DNA from: Sporosarcina sp.
Lineage (GTDB): Bacteria; Bacillota; Bacilli; Bacillales_A; Planococcaceae
NCBI GenBank assembly: GCA_029263895.1
Contig: JARIDO010000006.1
Location: 1 to 35,809 of the forward strand
Length of the DNA stretch: 35,809 nucleotides
Direction of reading: 5' to 3'
Both the position numbers and the translations under genes were made by a program. The first letter of the stretch is position 1; every line of letters begins with the position of its first letter. The notes beneath the pieces are model-generated. The model saw only the letters and a list, made by a program, of their open reading frames with translations, was not told the DNA's origin and did not search any database. This document shows, piece after piece, positions 23,880-31,219 of the stretch.

Positions 23880-24317
23880 TTGTTCACAGTTCGTGTTGCA
23901 CATTCTGACCTTGAGCGGGAAGATGCATTCTCAGTAAGAAGAAAAGTATTTGTAGAAGAACAAGGTGTTCCACTTTCTTTAGAGTTAGATGAGTTGGATC
24001 AAACCGCTGCTCATTTCGTTGTATATGCTGAAAATCAACCTATTGGGGCTGGACGTATACGAGATGCAAGTAAAGGCATTGGAAAAGTAGAGCGCGTTTG
24101 TATTTTAAAAGAATTTCGTGGAAATCATCTAGGAAATTTAATTATGAAGGCATTAGAAGAGTATGCGGTAAACACTGAAATGCATAAAATCATCCTAAAT
24201 GCCCAATCATATGCAATTCCTTTTTATGAAAAACTAGGTTATGTAACGACATCTCCTGAGTTTATGGATGCAGATATCCCACATCGTGCAATGGAAAAAA
24301 TAATGATTCCCAACTAA
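23880..24317 (+). CDS. yjcF: GNAT-family N-acetyltransferase YjcF
   Basis: A 145-residue acyltransferase of the GNAT fold. SVRRKVFVEEQGVPLSLELDELD is the N-terminal motif of the ElaA/YjcF subgroup. KVERVCILKEFRGNHLGNLIMKALEEYA contains the acetyl-CoA pyrophosphate loop (RGNHLG, variant of RGxGxG/A). LNAQSYAIPFYEKLGYV is the C-terminal motif B with the conserved FYEKLGY. The start is TTG at 23880, only 3 nt after the yjcG stop, with GAGGAT about 12 nt upstream. The acceptor is unknown. A bidirectional terminator follows. Confidence 0.88.
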   Translation: MFTVRVAHSDLEREDAFSVRRKVFVEEQGVPLSLELDELDQTAAHFVVYAENQPIGAGRIRDASKGIGKVERVCILKEFRGNHLGNLIMKALEEYAVNTEMHKIILNAQSYAIPFYEKLGYVTTSPEFMDADIPHRAMEKIMIPN

Positions 24318-24364
24318 AAAAGAGTTCCAAAGAGATTTTACAATCTCCCTGGAACTCTTTTTTT
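24316..24364. terminator. Bidirectional terminator between yjcF and the 105-aa gene
   Basis: AAAAAGAGTTCC pairs with GGAACTCTTTTT, with an inner AGAGAT/ATCTC stem in the loop. T-runs flank both sides; it serves convergent genes. Confidence 0.9.
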
Positions 24365-24367
24365 GTT

Positions 24368-24685
24368 CTATACGTACTCATTAACTGCGATTCCTTTGCC
24401 GACCACTTGTGCAATAATTGGTGATAAATTCACTGGGTTCGGATAGATAGAACCTTTGTAAGCAGGAGGCGGTTTGACATTGGAACCCTCTGGCTTCTCC
24501 ATACGTTCTTCATTTTCGTCAAATAACTGCGCTTCTTCCTGTGATTCTTTAAATGAATCTAAGAAATCGGAGTTTTTTTCTAACCGATTTACGCGATCGA
24601 TATACGCAAAGTTATAAGGTTCCAAAGCTAAACGATTTGCATATAATTGTCCTTGCATGGGCTGAACTGGTAATATATATCCCAC
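24368..24685 (-). CDS. Hypothetical protein, 105 aa, in the spore-gene cluster
   Basis: Read from GTG at 24685 the protein begins MGYILPVQPMQGQLYANRLA and ends with NPVNLSPIIAQVVGKGIAVNEYV. Between them is an acidic, low-complexity middle (SQEEAQLFDENEERMEKPEG) and a proline-rich PPPAYKGSIYPNP. There is no membrane segment and no Cys. GGGAGG lies 8 nt before the GTG, whereas the frame's upstream ATG at 24724 has no ribosome site. I recall short Bacillales proteins with a similar start and a similar GKG...EYV end, but not their function. It is the last gene of a minus-strand run behind spoVIF, yjcZ and the spoVA genes, so a sporulation role is plausible by position only. Confidence 0.65.
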   Translation of the reverse strand: MGYILPVQPMQGQLYANRLALEPYNFAYIDRVNRLEKNSDFLDSFKESQEEAQLFDENEERMEKPEGSNVKPPPAYKGSIYPNPVNLSPIIAQVVGKGIAVNEYV

Positions 24686-24771
24686 TGTCAACACCTCCCA
24701 ATGAAATGATTTCTTACTATTCACTTATTGTATACCCAGTAAATTTCATTCTAAACCTATTAGTATAAAAT

Positions 24772-25026
24772 TTATTTTCGACCTAACATATCTTGTATAT
24801 CTTTCATATTAACTGTTTTACCATTCGTTACGATTGAACGCACCAGTTCATCTTCCGTTTGTTGTGAAACATCTTTTTTTGCGAGTTGCCCAACTTTACG
24901 AATGATTTTCCTTACTTGTCGTTCGTCTTTAAAATCTGCAAATTGTATTGCATTAGCTAACGCGAAAACTTCTTCCATTGGTACGCCAGTCTTTGATTCT
25001 ATTTTCCGGAAAAATGAATCATTCAT
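24772..25026 (-). CDS. spoVIF: Stage VI sporulation protein F
   Basis: An 84-residue protein matching SpoVIF (YjcC): it starts MNDSFFRKIESKTGVPMEEVFALANAIQ and continues with DERQVRKIIRKVGQLAKKDVS and a short helical C-terminus. In B. subtilis it is made in the mother cell and is needed for late coat assembly and full expression of GerE-dependent coat genes. AAAGGGGGG precedes the ATG. It lies 21 nt after the yjcZ-like gene, the same neighbourhood as in B. subtilis (yjcA-yjcZ-spoVIF). Confidence 0.9.
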   Translation of the reverse strand: MNDSFFRKIESKTGVPMEEVFALANAIQFADFKDERQVRKIIRKVGQLAKKDVSQQTEDELVRSIVTNGKTVNMKDIQDMLGRK

Positions 25027-25047
25027 TTAATGCCCCCCTTTCGTCTC

Positions 25048-25212
25048 TTAAACAAAGCTACTTCCTACGATGATTAATAGGATGAATAGCACAACAATCA
25101 GTACGAAAGTTGATCCACTATTTCCTCGTCCACCATGTTCATAACCACCACAGCCTTGATTCCAACCGCCGCAGCCTTGATTCCATCCACCGTAATAATT
25201 TTGTCCGAACAC
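25048..25212 (-). CDS. yjcZ: YjcZ-family sporulation peptide (54 aa)
   Basis: A 54-residue protein. It begins with GTG at 25212, 6 nt after a GGGGGG ribosome site. The N-terminal half is a Gly/Asn/Gln/Cys repeat: GGWNQGC twice, then GGYEHGG. The C-terminal half is a membrane helix, STFVLIVVLFILLIIVGSSF, which is the signature of the YjcZ/YjcZ-like Bacillales sporulation proteins. The position directly before spoVIF matches B. subtilis. Its molecular role is unknown; the Cys and Gly-rich part could be crosslinked in the coat or inner membrane of the spore. The nucleotide repeat in the first half (two near-identical 21-nt units) could expand or contract. Confidence 0.85.
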   Translation of the reverse strand: MFGQNYYGGWNQGCGGWNQGCGGYEHGGRGNSGSTFVLIVVLFILLIIVGSSFV

Positions 25213-25226
25213 GAAAATCCCCCCTT

Positions 25227-25260
25227 CCCTTCCACATATCCTATGCGGATCGTGGAAGGG
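25227..25260 (-). promoter_or_regulatory. Hairpin and sigma-K-like -10 in front of yjcZ
   Basis: On the minus strand CCCTTCCAC (25252-25260) pairs with GTGGAAGGG (25227-25235), with an inner ATCC/GGAT. CATAGGATA (25237-25245) in the loop fits the sigma-K -10 (CATANNNTA), but the -35 dinucleotide at 17 bp is CC rather than AC. Either the promoter or the DNA hairpin may be the functional element. Confidence 0.35.
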
Positions 25261-25307
25261 GAGGAGGGCGTTTGCGTATTTTTCTTGAAATGATACAACC
25301 TAATTAT

Positions 25308-25670
25308 TTATATATTTCCTTTTGCTTTAAATAAAAGAGAAGCTATAAAACCAAACAAAATCGCTGCACTAATCCCAGAGCTTGTTACTTCAAACATTCC
25401 AGTCAAAACACCGATGAAACCATGTTTTTCAGCCTCTGCTAACGCGCCGTGAGTCAAAGCGTTTCCAAATGACGTAATTGGAATCGTTACACCAGCTCCA
25501 GCAAAATCTATGAGAGGCTCATACAATCCAAACCCATCAAGGATAGATCCAGTAACAACTAAAATACATAGTGTATGCGCAGGAGTTAGTTTTGCCACGT
25601 CAAACAGCAATTGTCCAATCACACAAATTAGACCACCAACAATAAAAGCCGTTATATAAATCGTACTCAT
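25308..25670 (-). CDS. spoVAE: Stage V sporulation protein AE (SpoVAEb type)
   Basis: A 120-residue membrane protein with four hydrophobic segments, part of the SpoVA complex in the spore inner membrane that loads dipicolinic acid during sporulation and releases it on germination. Family features: FIVGGLICVIGQLLFD, LVVTGSILDGFGLYEPLIDFAGAGVTIPITSFGNALTHGA, and FEVTSSGISAAILFGF. It is homologous to SpoVAC (the shared IGQFGGAGSAVPITGFGN-like motif), as expected. Ribosome site within GAGTGATG; it follows spoVAD after 9 nt. Confidence 0.93.
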   Translation of the reverse strand: MSTIYITAFIVGGLICVIGQLLFDVAKLTPAHTLCILVVTGSILDGFGLYEPLIDFAGAGVTIPITSFGNALTHGALAEAEKHGFIGVLTGMFEVTSSGISAAILFGFIASLLFKAKGNI

Positions 25671-25679
25671 CTACATCAC

Positions 25680-26684
25680 TCATTTCATAGTAAGTTCAAT
25701 TGCATGTGCAATGCACGGAATCGTATCTTGTTGTTGAAATGACAAGGGAGACAATAGTGCACCCGTTGCAATTAACAAAACGCGATTGTACTCTCTCGTT
25801 TTTAACTTTTCGATCACTTCCGTGAAAAATACAGCGGCAGAACATCCTGCGCCACTTGCACCCGATTTAAAAGCTAAGTCATTACCATAAAACTCTTCAC
25901 CCGCATCCCTTGAATTACTCTCAATATCATTCCCATTGTTCGATGCAAGTTGCTTAAATAACTTGAAACCTGTCTTGCCCAAATCACCAGTCATAATTAA
26001 ATCATAATCGGCTACATTCTTACCATGACCTTTAAGATGCCTCGACAATGTATCTTCAGCAGCAGGTGCCATTGCAGCACCCATATTGAGTGGATCTGTC
26101 ATCCCAAGGTCGATTACACAACCAATTGTTGCAGCAACAATTGCAGGACATCCTTCCTTATTCGGTGTAACGGCTACTACTCCAGCTGCAGTCACAGTCC
26201 ATTGGGATGTTTCTGGTTTTTGAGCTCCATATTCTACTGGATAGCGAAACTGTCTTTCAATAGCATTGTGTTGACTTGATGAGCCAGCAAGCGATAATTC
26301 TGACATTCCTGCTTCCGTTAAGACAGCTGCGGTTATTATAGTAGAAACTGATGTTGCGCACGCTGAAAATAACCCCAAATAAGGAATACCATTTGTTTCC
26401 GCACAAAAACTTGATGGCGTCATTTGATTCACTAGATCTCCAATAAGTAAAAAGTCTGCATCACTTGGTACACAATTAATTTTACTCAACGCAATCATGC
26501 AAGCATCTTCAACCATTTTTGCATGCGCATGCTCGTTCGTATCTAATCCACAGTGCTCATCATCATATAATTTGTCAAACTGCTTCGAAAATAGGCTTTT
26601 TCTTTTTTCCAAAGGACCTGCAGTCACACCAACAGAAACAATCGCTGGCTTAGATTTGAATGTTAGGACTCCACGAGCTACCAT
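25680..26684 (-). CDS. spoVAD: Stage V sporulation protein AD
   Basis: Soluble, membrane-associated SpoVA subunit that binds dipicolinic acid; the fold is that of a thiolase/ketoacyl synthase. Features: GVLTFKSKPAIVSVGVTAGPLEKRK at the start, LFSACATSVSTIITAA with the conserved Cys region, and DYDLIMTGDLGKTGFKLF and KSGASGAGCSAAVFF later. The length of 334 is typical. It overlaps spoVAC by 7 nt, so it is translationally coupled, with AGGTG before the ATG. The operon seems to be under forespore sigma-G control through the promoter at 27557-27587. Confidence 0.95.
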   Translation of the reverse strand: MVARGVLTFKSKPAIVSVGVTAGPLEKRKSLFSKQFDKLYDDEHCGLDTNEHAHAKMVEDACMIALSKINCVPSDADFLLIGDLVNQMTPSSFCAETNGIPYLGLFSACATSVSTIITAAVLTEAGMSELSLAGSSSQHNAIERQFRYPVEYGAQKPETSQWTVTAAGVVAVTPNKEGCPAIVAATIGCVIDLGMTDPLNMGAAMAPAAEDTLSRHLKGHGKNVADYDLIMTGDLGKTGFKLFKQLASNNGNDIESNSRDAGEEFYGNDLAFKSGASGAGCSAAVFFTEVIEKLKTREYNRVLLIATGALLSPLSFQQQDTIPCIAHAIELTMK

Positions 26685-27133
26685 CCTACAACACCTAATT
26701 TCACAAGAATCGTTTTAACCAACGCAACAACAAATGCCGAAAAAACTCCAAACACAATGACCGATCCAGCCAATTTAAAGATATTGCCTCCAACACCAAG
26801 CACATATCCTTCCGTCTTATGTTCGATTGCAGCAGAAATAACTGCATTGCCAAAACCAGTGATTGGTACGGCGCTTCCAGCTCCGCCAAATTGACCGATT
26901 TTTTTATAAAAACCAAATCCCGTCAATAACATTGATATGAAAATCATCGTCGCAATTGTTGGATTGCTAGCTGTTCGCTCTGTAAAGTCAAAATAAGTCA
27001 TATAGAATAAAGAAATAATCTGTGCTATGAGGCAAATCACACCTCCCGTTACGAATGCTTTCAAACAATTTTTTAAGAGTGGCGTCTTCGGAGAAATCTT
27101 CTGTTCTAATGCTCCATACTTTTTTTTATCCAT
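26678..27133 (-). CDS. spoVAC: Stage V sporulation protein AC
   Basis: A 151-residue inner-membrane subunit of the dipicolinic acid channel; SpoVAC of B. subtilis acts as a mechanosensitive channel. Family features are AFVTGGVICLIAQIISLFYM, MLLTGFGFYKKIGQFGGAGSAVPITGFGNAVISAAIEHKTEGYVLGVGGNIFKLAGSVIVFG. The N-terminal 25 residues are charged and cytoplasmic. Its ATG shares a base with the stop of the upstream lipoprotein gene (TAATG), and GGAAGAG lies 6-8 nt ahead, so the two are tightly coupled. Confidence 0.95.
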   Translation of the reverse strand: MDKKKYGALEQKISPKTPLLKNCLKAFVTGGVICLIAQIISLFYMTYFDFTERTASNPTIATMIFISMLLTGFGFYKKIGQFGGAGSAVPITGFGNAVISAAIEHKTEGYVLGVGGNIFKLAGSVIVFGVFSAFVVALVKTILVKLGVVGW

Positions 27134-27534
27134 TATGTCTCTTCCTTTATAAGCGATTTCAATTTTTTAATTTTCTTGTCATTAGTTTCTTGTATATTTT
27201 CATTTATAATTTTAGTTGTTTCTAACAAGATTTTATTATCTACAGAAACAGTTACTGTCATGTCGGGATAAGATTTCTTTAATTCTTTTTCAATTTTCTT
27301 ACCTATTTTACGTTTGTTAAACCTTGAAAATGTTTTCATTCTCAACGCCACTAATAAATCATTATCATTCAATAAAATAACAGCTTTTTTTACATCTTCA
27401 TGCGTAGAAATAAGTTCTTCTGCTTTCGCTTCTTTTTCACCTGTATTGTTTTTCATGCGTATCCTATCCTCTTGTGCAGTACATCCCGTAAGTAATAAAA
27501 TGAACATCATGTAAATCATCAAATGTTTTTGAAT
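27133..27534 (-). CDS. YhcN/YlaJ-like sporulation lipoprotein, probable ATT start
   Basis: Lipoprotein at the head of the spoVA operon. The signal IQKHLMIYMMFILLLTGC has a lipobox (LTGC). The mature part is 110 residues of charged, mixed alpha/beta sequence (EDVKKAVILLNDNDLLVALRMK, YPDMTVTVSVDNKIL), as in the YhcN/YlaJ family found in forespore inner membranes. The frame opens with GTG at 27588, but a sigma-G-like promoter lies inside this extension, so translation must begin downstream. GGAGGGG lies 6 nt before an ATT codon (27534); the next TTG (27522) and ATG (27519) are 18-21 nt away, too far. The ATT start would be rare but gives a normal signal peptide. Family assignment is moderate. 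Confidence 0.7.
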   Translation of the reverse strand: MQKHLMIYMMFILLLTGCTAQEDRIRMKNNTGEKEAKAEELISTHEDVKKAVILLNDNDLLVALRMKTFSRFNKRKIGKKIEKELKKSYPDMTVTVSVDNKILLETTKIINENIQETNDKKIKKLKSLIKEET

Positions 27535-27556
27535 AGGAAACCCCTCCAATTTCCCA

Positions 27557-27587
27557 CAGTATGTCTTTTTCCGTCTCACTTTATTCA
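27557..27587 (-). promoter_or_regulatory. Sigma-G (forespore) promoter of the spoVA operon
   Basis: On the minus strand TGAATA (27582-27587) and CATACTG (27557-27563) are 18 bp apart, near the sigma-G consensus TGAATA-N17/18-CATACTA. Transcription would start a few bases downstream, leaving a leader of roughly 15-20 nt with the GGAGGGG ribosome site. Confidence 0.65.
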
Positions 27588-27606
27588 CAACATGTGCGTC
27601 CGCCCT

Positions 27607-27634
27607 ACCCCTGCGATTAGCGACGCATAGAGTA
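27607..27634 (+). promoter_or_regulatory. Sigma-K (mother-cell) promoter of the cotZ-like gene
   Basis: AC at 27607-27608, a 17-bp spacer, and CATAGAGTA at 27626-27634 match the sigma-K consensus AC-N16/17-CATANNNTA. It is divergent from the sigma-G-like promoter about 20 bp away. Confidence 0.6.
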
Positions 27635-27664
27635 TAAGGAGTTGAAAAAAGGGAGGTGACATTA

Positions 27665-28186
27665 ATGGGATGTGGAAAAGTTGAAAACGTAGAACATAAC
27701 CATGATCACAACTGTATTTGTGAAGTAGTTCGCGTCATTAAACGCGTACAGGATGCAAATACAAACAATGATGATTGCGTTGAATGTTCAAATGATTGTT
27801 TTACTGCTCCGCTTGGAACTGTAAGTCCAGGAAGGGCTAATGTTAATACACGTGCGTTCATTCTATTCGATAAACACGGAAATCCATTTAAGACTTTCTA
27901 TAAACATTCTCCTTCAGGAGCTCAGTGCATTAAAGAATCCATCTTTTTCAGAGTTCAAAGTATTTTTGACTGTTGCGCTACGCTCCAAGTTTTAGAACCA
28001 ACAAAAGTTGTAGGTGGCAAGGTTGAAACTGTGGATGTTTTTAATCAAAGTGGTAAGTTAGATTTAAGCAAATTATGTGAAATTACTGGTTTTAGAAGAA
28101 CTGAAACTTGTATTACGGTCGATTTAGATTGTTTCTGTGCAATCCAATGTTTCCTTGATACATTTGTAGATCTTTGCCCTGAGTAA
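27665..28186 (+). CDS. cotZ: Spore coat/crust protein, CotY/CotZ family
   Basis: A 173-residue Cys-rich protein of the CotY/CotZ family that forms crosslinked sheets in the outer coat and crust. It begins MGCGKVENVEHNHDHNCICEVVRVIKRVQDAN and continues with DCVECSNDCF, the central beta-rich RAFILFDKHGNPFKTFYKHSP, then SIFFRVQSIFDCCATLQVLEP and the C-terminal TCITVDLDCFCAIQCFLDTF. More than ten Cys are spread over the chain, as in the family. The frame extends to a GTG at 27656, but that codon lies inside the ribosome site GGGAGGTG; the ATG at 27665 is correct. Regulated by the sigma-K-like promoter just upstream. In B. subtilis cotZ adjoins cotO, and a CotO-like gene is next to it here. Confidence 0.9.
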   Translation: MGCGKVENVEHNHDHNCICEVVRVIKRVQDANTNNDDCVECSNDCFTAPLGTVSPGRANVNTRAFILFDKHGNPFKTFYKHSPSGAQCIKESIFFRVQSIFDCCATLQVLEPTKVVGGKVETVDVFNQSGKLDLSKLCEITGFRRTETCITVDLDCFCAIQCFLDTFVDLCPE

Positions 28187-28215
28187 TTCGTTTAGTCTAT
28201 TACCTGCAATGCTCG

Positions 28216-28241
28216 GCCTATCTGAAAAGATAGGCTTTTTT
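28216..28241 (+). terminator. Terminator of cotZ
   Basis: GCCTATCT and AGATAGGC form a perfect 8-bp stem with a GAAA tetraloop, followed by six T residues. Confidence 0.93.
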
Positions 28242-28249
28242 CATATCAA

Positions 28250-28285
28250 AAAAGAGATGGACAGTTTACACTGCCCATCTCTTTT
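28250..28285 (-). terminator. Terminator of the cotO-like gene
   Basis: AAAAGAGATGG pairs with CCATCTCTTTT, with inner CAGT/ACTG. On the minus strand it is followed by T residues. The stop codon of the cotO-like gene touches the stem. Confidence 0.85.
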
Positions 28286-28829
28286 AAAACAGTTCGAAAC
28301 TTTCACCTCTCCATAAAATATCTTCAACTTCATGAAGTTCGACTGATATAGATGCTTCGGTTTCCCCTATTGGCTGTATCCAAATCACATTTCCATCCCT
28401 TTTTAAAAGTGTACCTGACAAAGTCTCCTCCTTCATTACGAATTTAAGTGGGGCATACACTTGTTTACGAAACGGCCTATTTAAGTAGATGATTTTTTCC
28501 AATATGTCATTGTTCGTAATCGTATGAAGTTCTTTTTCAACTCCCACAAATCCGATTCCGCTATAATCCACTTCTTCATAAGTTGTTATGTCTTCTATTG
28601 ATGTGAAAACGGATGTACTCTCTTCCAATTTAAAAATAATTTTATTGAAAACTGGTGGTCCTTGAACAAAAAGGAGCGGTTCATTTTTAACGATAATAGG
28701 CACTTCCTTTTTATTTGCAGTATATGCGCCCACGTATTTAGGGGTGAAAAAATCCTCTTCTAAAAAACGAGAAGAGGATGGGTATTCAATAACGTCATTT
28801 GACAAAGATGCGATTTTATAAACTTCCAA
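28284..28829 (-). CDS. Spore coat protein CotO-like (tentative)
   Basis: A 181-residue protein without membrane segments. The N-terminus is mixed polar, the middle has IIYLNRPFRKQVYAPLKFVMKEETLSGTLLKRDGNVIWIQPIG, and the end is SISVELHEVEDILWRGESFELF. The last 60 residues, a small beta barrel, resemble the CotO C-terminus, and cotO sits next to cotZ in B. subtilis, so I call it CotO-like with moderate confidence. It starts with TTG at 28829 inside the last codons of mgtE (14-nt overlap) and has no recognisable ribosome site, so translation would depend on coupling. A coat gene co-transcribed with a housekeeping Mg transporter would be odd; an internal sporulation promoter is likely but I cannot see it. 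Confidence 0.55.
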   Translation of the reverse strand: MEVYKIASLSNDVIEYPSSSRFLEEDFFTPKYVGAYTANKKEVPIIVKNEPLLFVQGPPVFNKIIFKLEESTSVFTSIEDITTYEEVDYSGIGFVGVEKELHTITNNDILEKIIYLNRPFRKQVYAPLKFVMKEETLSGTLLKRDGNVIWIQPIGETEASISVELHEVEDILWRGESFELF

Positions 28830-30189
28830 TGAAAAGTGTTGCTAAACCTAGATATATAATGACACTAATGACATCGTTCAATGTTGTAATAAAAGGCCCG
28901 GATGCAACGGCAGGGTCAATTTTCATCTTATGCATGAACAAAGGAATAAATGAGCCAGAAATGGTCGCAACGAAAATCGATACGAGGATTGCAGCGCCAA
29001 CTAAGAGGCCTATGATGAACTCGTGTTTCCACACATAAATGAGCCCGACAACAAAGATAGCACATACTAAGCCAGTAATGAGCCCTGTTCCTGCTTCTCT
29101 TAGTAATAATTTAAACTTACTTTCATCTTCAACATCGCGCGTTGCGATTCCTCGAACTGCAACAGCAAGTGCTTGCGTTCCACTGTTCCCCGCTGTTCCA
29201 GCAATTAACGGAATAAATGCTGCGAGTAGCGCCACTTGAGAAATTGTTTCTGTAAATAGATCAATTAAATTCGCTGTCAACATTCCTAGAACCAATAAAA
29301 TAAGTAGCCACGGGAGACGCTTTTTTGCAGCCGATAGAGAAGTTTTATCAAACGTATCTACACTCGAAATACCTGCAAGTTTTGAATAATCGTCAGACGC
29401 TTCTTCGTCGAGGACATCAATAATATCATCAACTGTAATAATTCCCAACATATGTTGTTGAAAATCCACAACTGGCATTGCAAGTAAATTATAGTCTTTC
29501 ATCATTCGAGCGACTTCTTCTTGGTCTTCAGACACGATTACATTTACAACTCGCTCACTCATAATTGTACTTATCAATGTGTCTTCGTGTGCAATGATAA
29601 GGTCACGGAGTGAAACAACCCCCGTTAAGTGATTTGTATCATCTACAACAAATATATAGTAAATCGTTTCTGCTTCGGGCGCTTCATTTCGAAGGATTGT
29701 CATTGCGGACCGTACAGTTGAGTTTTGTGGTATTGTGACAAACTCAGTTGTCATAATCGAACCGGCAGTGTACTCCTCATAGTGTAGCAATTCCTTTATT
29801 TCAGCCGCAGACTCTTTGTTCATTATCGTTAAATAACTTATGACTTGCGATTTATCTAGTTCATTCAGGACATCTACCGCGTTATCGACGAACATCGATG
29901 AAATCATGTCTGCTGCGTACGTCGTATCCATCTCCTGAAGGAACCGTTTATACTCACTGTCGTCGATTTCACTTGTTTCAAAAATTTCTCCAAGCTCTTT
30001 AGGTGATAAGTAATTGTACATAATCGTTCGGAGCTCTTGCCCAACCTTTTCATAAAAAATCGCACGATCGTAAGGATGTAGCTGCATGTATTCATTTCTA
30101 AACGCTACCATATCTGATTTCTCTAGTGTTTCTATTAAATTCTCTTCATTGAGAATCGTTTCTTCTTTATATTCACTAAGTTTATTCAC
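28816..30189 (-). CDS. mgtE: Magnesium transporter MgtE
   Basis: Mg2+ channel/transporter of the inner membrane. The order is canonical: an N-domain of helical repeats (about residues 10-130), two CBS domains (MTTEFVTIPQNSTVRSAMTILR and MSERVVNVIVSEDQEEVARMMKDYN), a connecting helix, and a five-helix pore domain from about residue 275. The family signature is PLIAGTAGNSGTQALAVAVRGIA, and the pore helix region has SGSFIPLFMHKMKIDPAVASGPFITTLNDV. Length 457 is normal. The start is GTG at 30189 with GGAAGGTG 5-7 nt upstream. No M-box riboswitch fits in the 97-nt gap to the pseudouridine synthase, so the gene is probably co-transcribed with it. Confidence 0.95.
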   Translation of the reverse strand: MNKLSEYKEETILNEENLIETLEKSDMVAFRNEYMQLHPYDRAIFYEKVGQELRTIMYNYLSPKELGEIFETSEIDDSEYKRFLQEMDTTYAADMISSMFVDNAVDVLNELDKSQVISYLTIMNKESAAEIKELLHYEEYTAGSIMTTEFVTIPQNSTVRSAMTILRNEAPEAETIYYIFVVDDTNHLTGVVSLRDLIIAHEDTLISTIMSERVVNVIVSEDQEEVARMMKDYNLLAMPVVDFQQHMLGIITVDDIIDVLDEEASDDYSKLAGISSVDTFDKTSLSAAKKRLPWLLILLVLGMLTANLIDLFTETISQVALLAAFIPLIAGTAGNSGTQALAVAVRGIATRDVEDESKFKLLLREAGTGLITGLVCAIFVVGLIYVWKHEFIIGLLVGAAILVSIFVATISGSFIPLFMHKMKIDPAVASGPFITTLNDVISVIIYLGLATLFIGSL

Positions 30190-30286
30190 GGCTACACCTT
30201 CCTCTCTACTTGAGCTGCTTACTGAATACGTCTTGCTGAAGTGCTTTAAACATATATTAAATCTTTTTTATTCCCCGGGAAATGTT

Positions 30287-31219
30287 TTACGTTCGCCTTT
30301 GGTTATCTTCATCGATACTCAAAAAAGACATATCCTTCGGCATCTTACTTTCGCACTCCATACTCTCCCCTGTAAGAGGGTGTTTGAAACTTAGTTTACT
30401 ACAGTGTAACGCTTGTCTGTTTAATAATGCATGTGAACCACCATACAAATCATCGCCGATAAGTGGATGACCTATCGATTGCATATGCACCCTAATTTGA
30501 TGCGTTCTGCCTGTATGAAGAACTAGATTAACTTGTGAGTATTTAAAGCCATTAACAGTGAAATGTTTCACTATTTCAACATCCGTGCGAGCATATTGAC
30601 CATCTTCTCGAACTCTTCGTTCAATAATGCTATCTTCTTTTCTGCCAATCGGAGCCTCAATGACGATTCTCTTTTGATTGACATGCCCTTCTACAAACGC
30701 ACTGTATTGGCGATAAAAACCCGTTGCTATCATTTGTTCACTTAATAGATGATGGATATGTCGATTTTTTGCAATGCAAATTACACCTGACGTATCACGG
30801 TCTAGCCTCGTTACGACATGAACAGTTGCCGGGATCCCCTCTTTAAGTAGTTTTCCAGCAACATCATTAGCAACAGTACCAGTAGGATGATCATGTGAAG
30901 GTATCGTGCTTTGCCCTGGTGGTTTATCAATCATTAAAACTGCTTCATCTTCATATAAGACAGTAAGCTTTCCATACTCAGGTCGAAGCCCATCACTTGT
31001 TCGTTCAGCTGGAAAAATAACAGTTACAAGATCATTGGCCAACAACTTGTGTCGAACAGTTCTCTCAACACCATTCACCAATAACTGGCCTCCATTGTAT
31101 TTCGTCGCAGTAATCGTTCGCTTTGATAATTGATGTTGTTTAAGAAAATCCCGCAATAAACATTGTTCAGCTACTACGAATGTAAGTTTAAAGCGGCCAT
31201 CTTCTGTTATTTTACTCAT
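30287..31219 (-). CDS. RluA-family pseudouridine synthase (YjbO-like)
   Basis: Makes pseudouridine in RNA, probably 23S rRNA. An S4-like N-terminus ([23 protein letters not shown]) is followed by the catalytic domain with [19 protein letters not shown], whose Asp is the nucleophile, and [25 protein letters not shown]. The ending [19 protein letters not shown] is typical. The open frame extends upstream inside nadF, but the expected start is ATG at 31219, which overlaps the nadF stop by 8 nt (G-ATG-AGTAA). The protein is then about 310 residues. The exact uridine modified is not readable. It belongs to the yjbL-yjbM-nadF cluster, as in B. subtilis. Confidence 0.9.
   Translation of the reverse strand: MSKITEDGRFKLTFVVAEQCLLRDFLKQHQLSKRTITATKYNGGQLLVNGVERTVRHKLLANDLVTVIFPAERTSDGLRPEYGKLTVLYEDEAVLMIDKPPGQSTIPSHDHPTGTVANDVAGKLLKEGIPATVHVVTRLDRDTSGVICIAKNRHIHHLLSEQMIATGFYRQYSAFVEGHVNQKRIVIEAPIGRKEDSIIERRVREDGQYARTDVEIVKHFTVNGFKYSQVNLVLHTGRTHQIRVHMQSIGHPLIGDDLYGGSHALLNRQALHCSKLSFKHPLTGESMECESKMPKDMSFLSIDEDNQRRT

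Noticed and set aside
25098..25298. ORF overlapping the YjcZ gene in another frame
   Set aside because: The YjcZ frame has a GGGGGG ribosome site, the family membrane helix and the expected neighbour; this frame has none.
30190..30286. M-box magnesium riboswitch ahead of mgtE
   Set aside because: The gap is only 97 nt, too short for the M-box fold, and conserved M-box segments are not visible.
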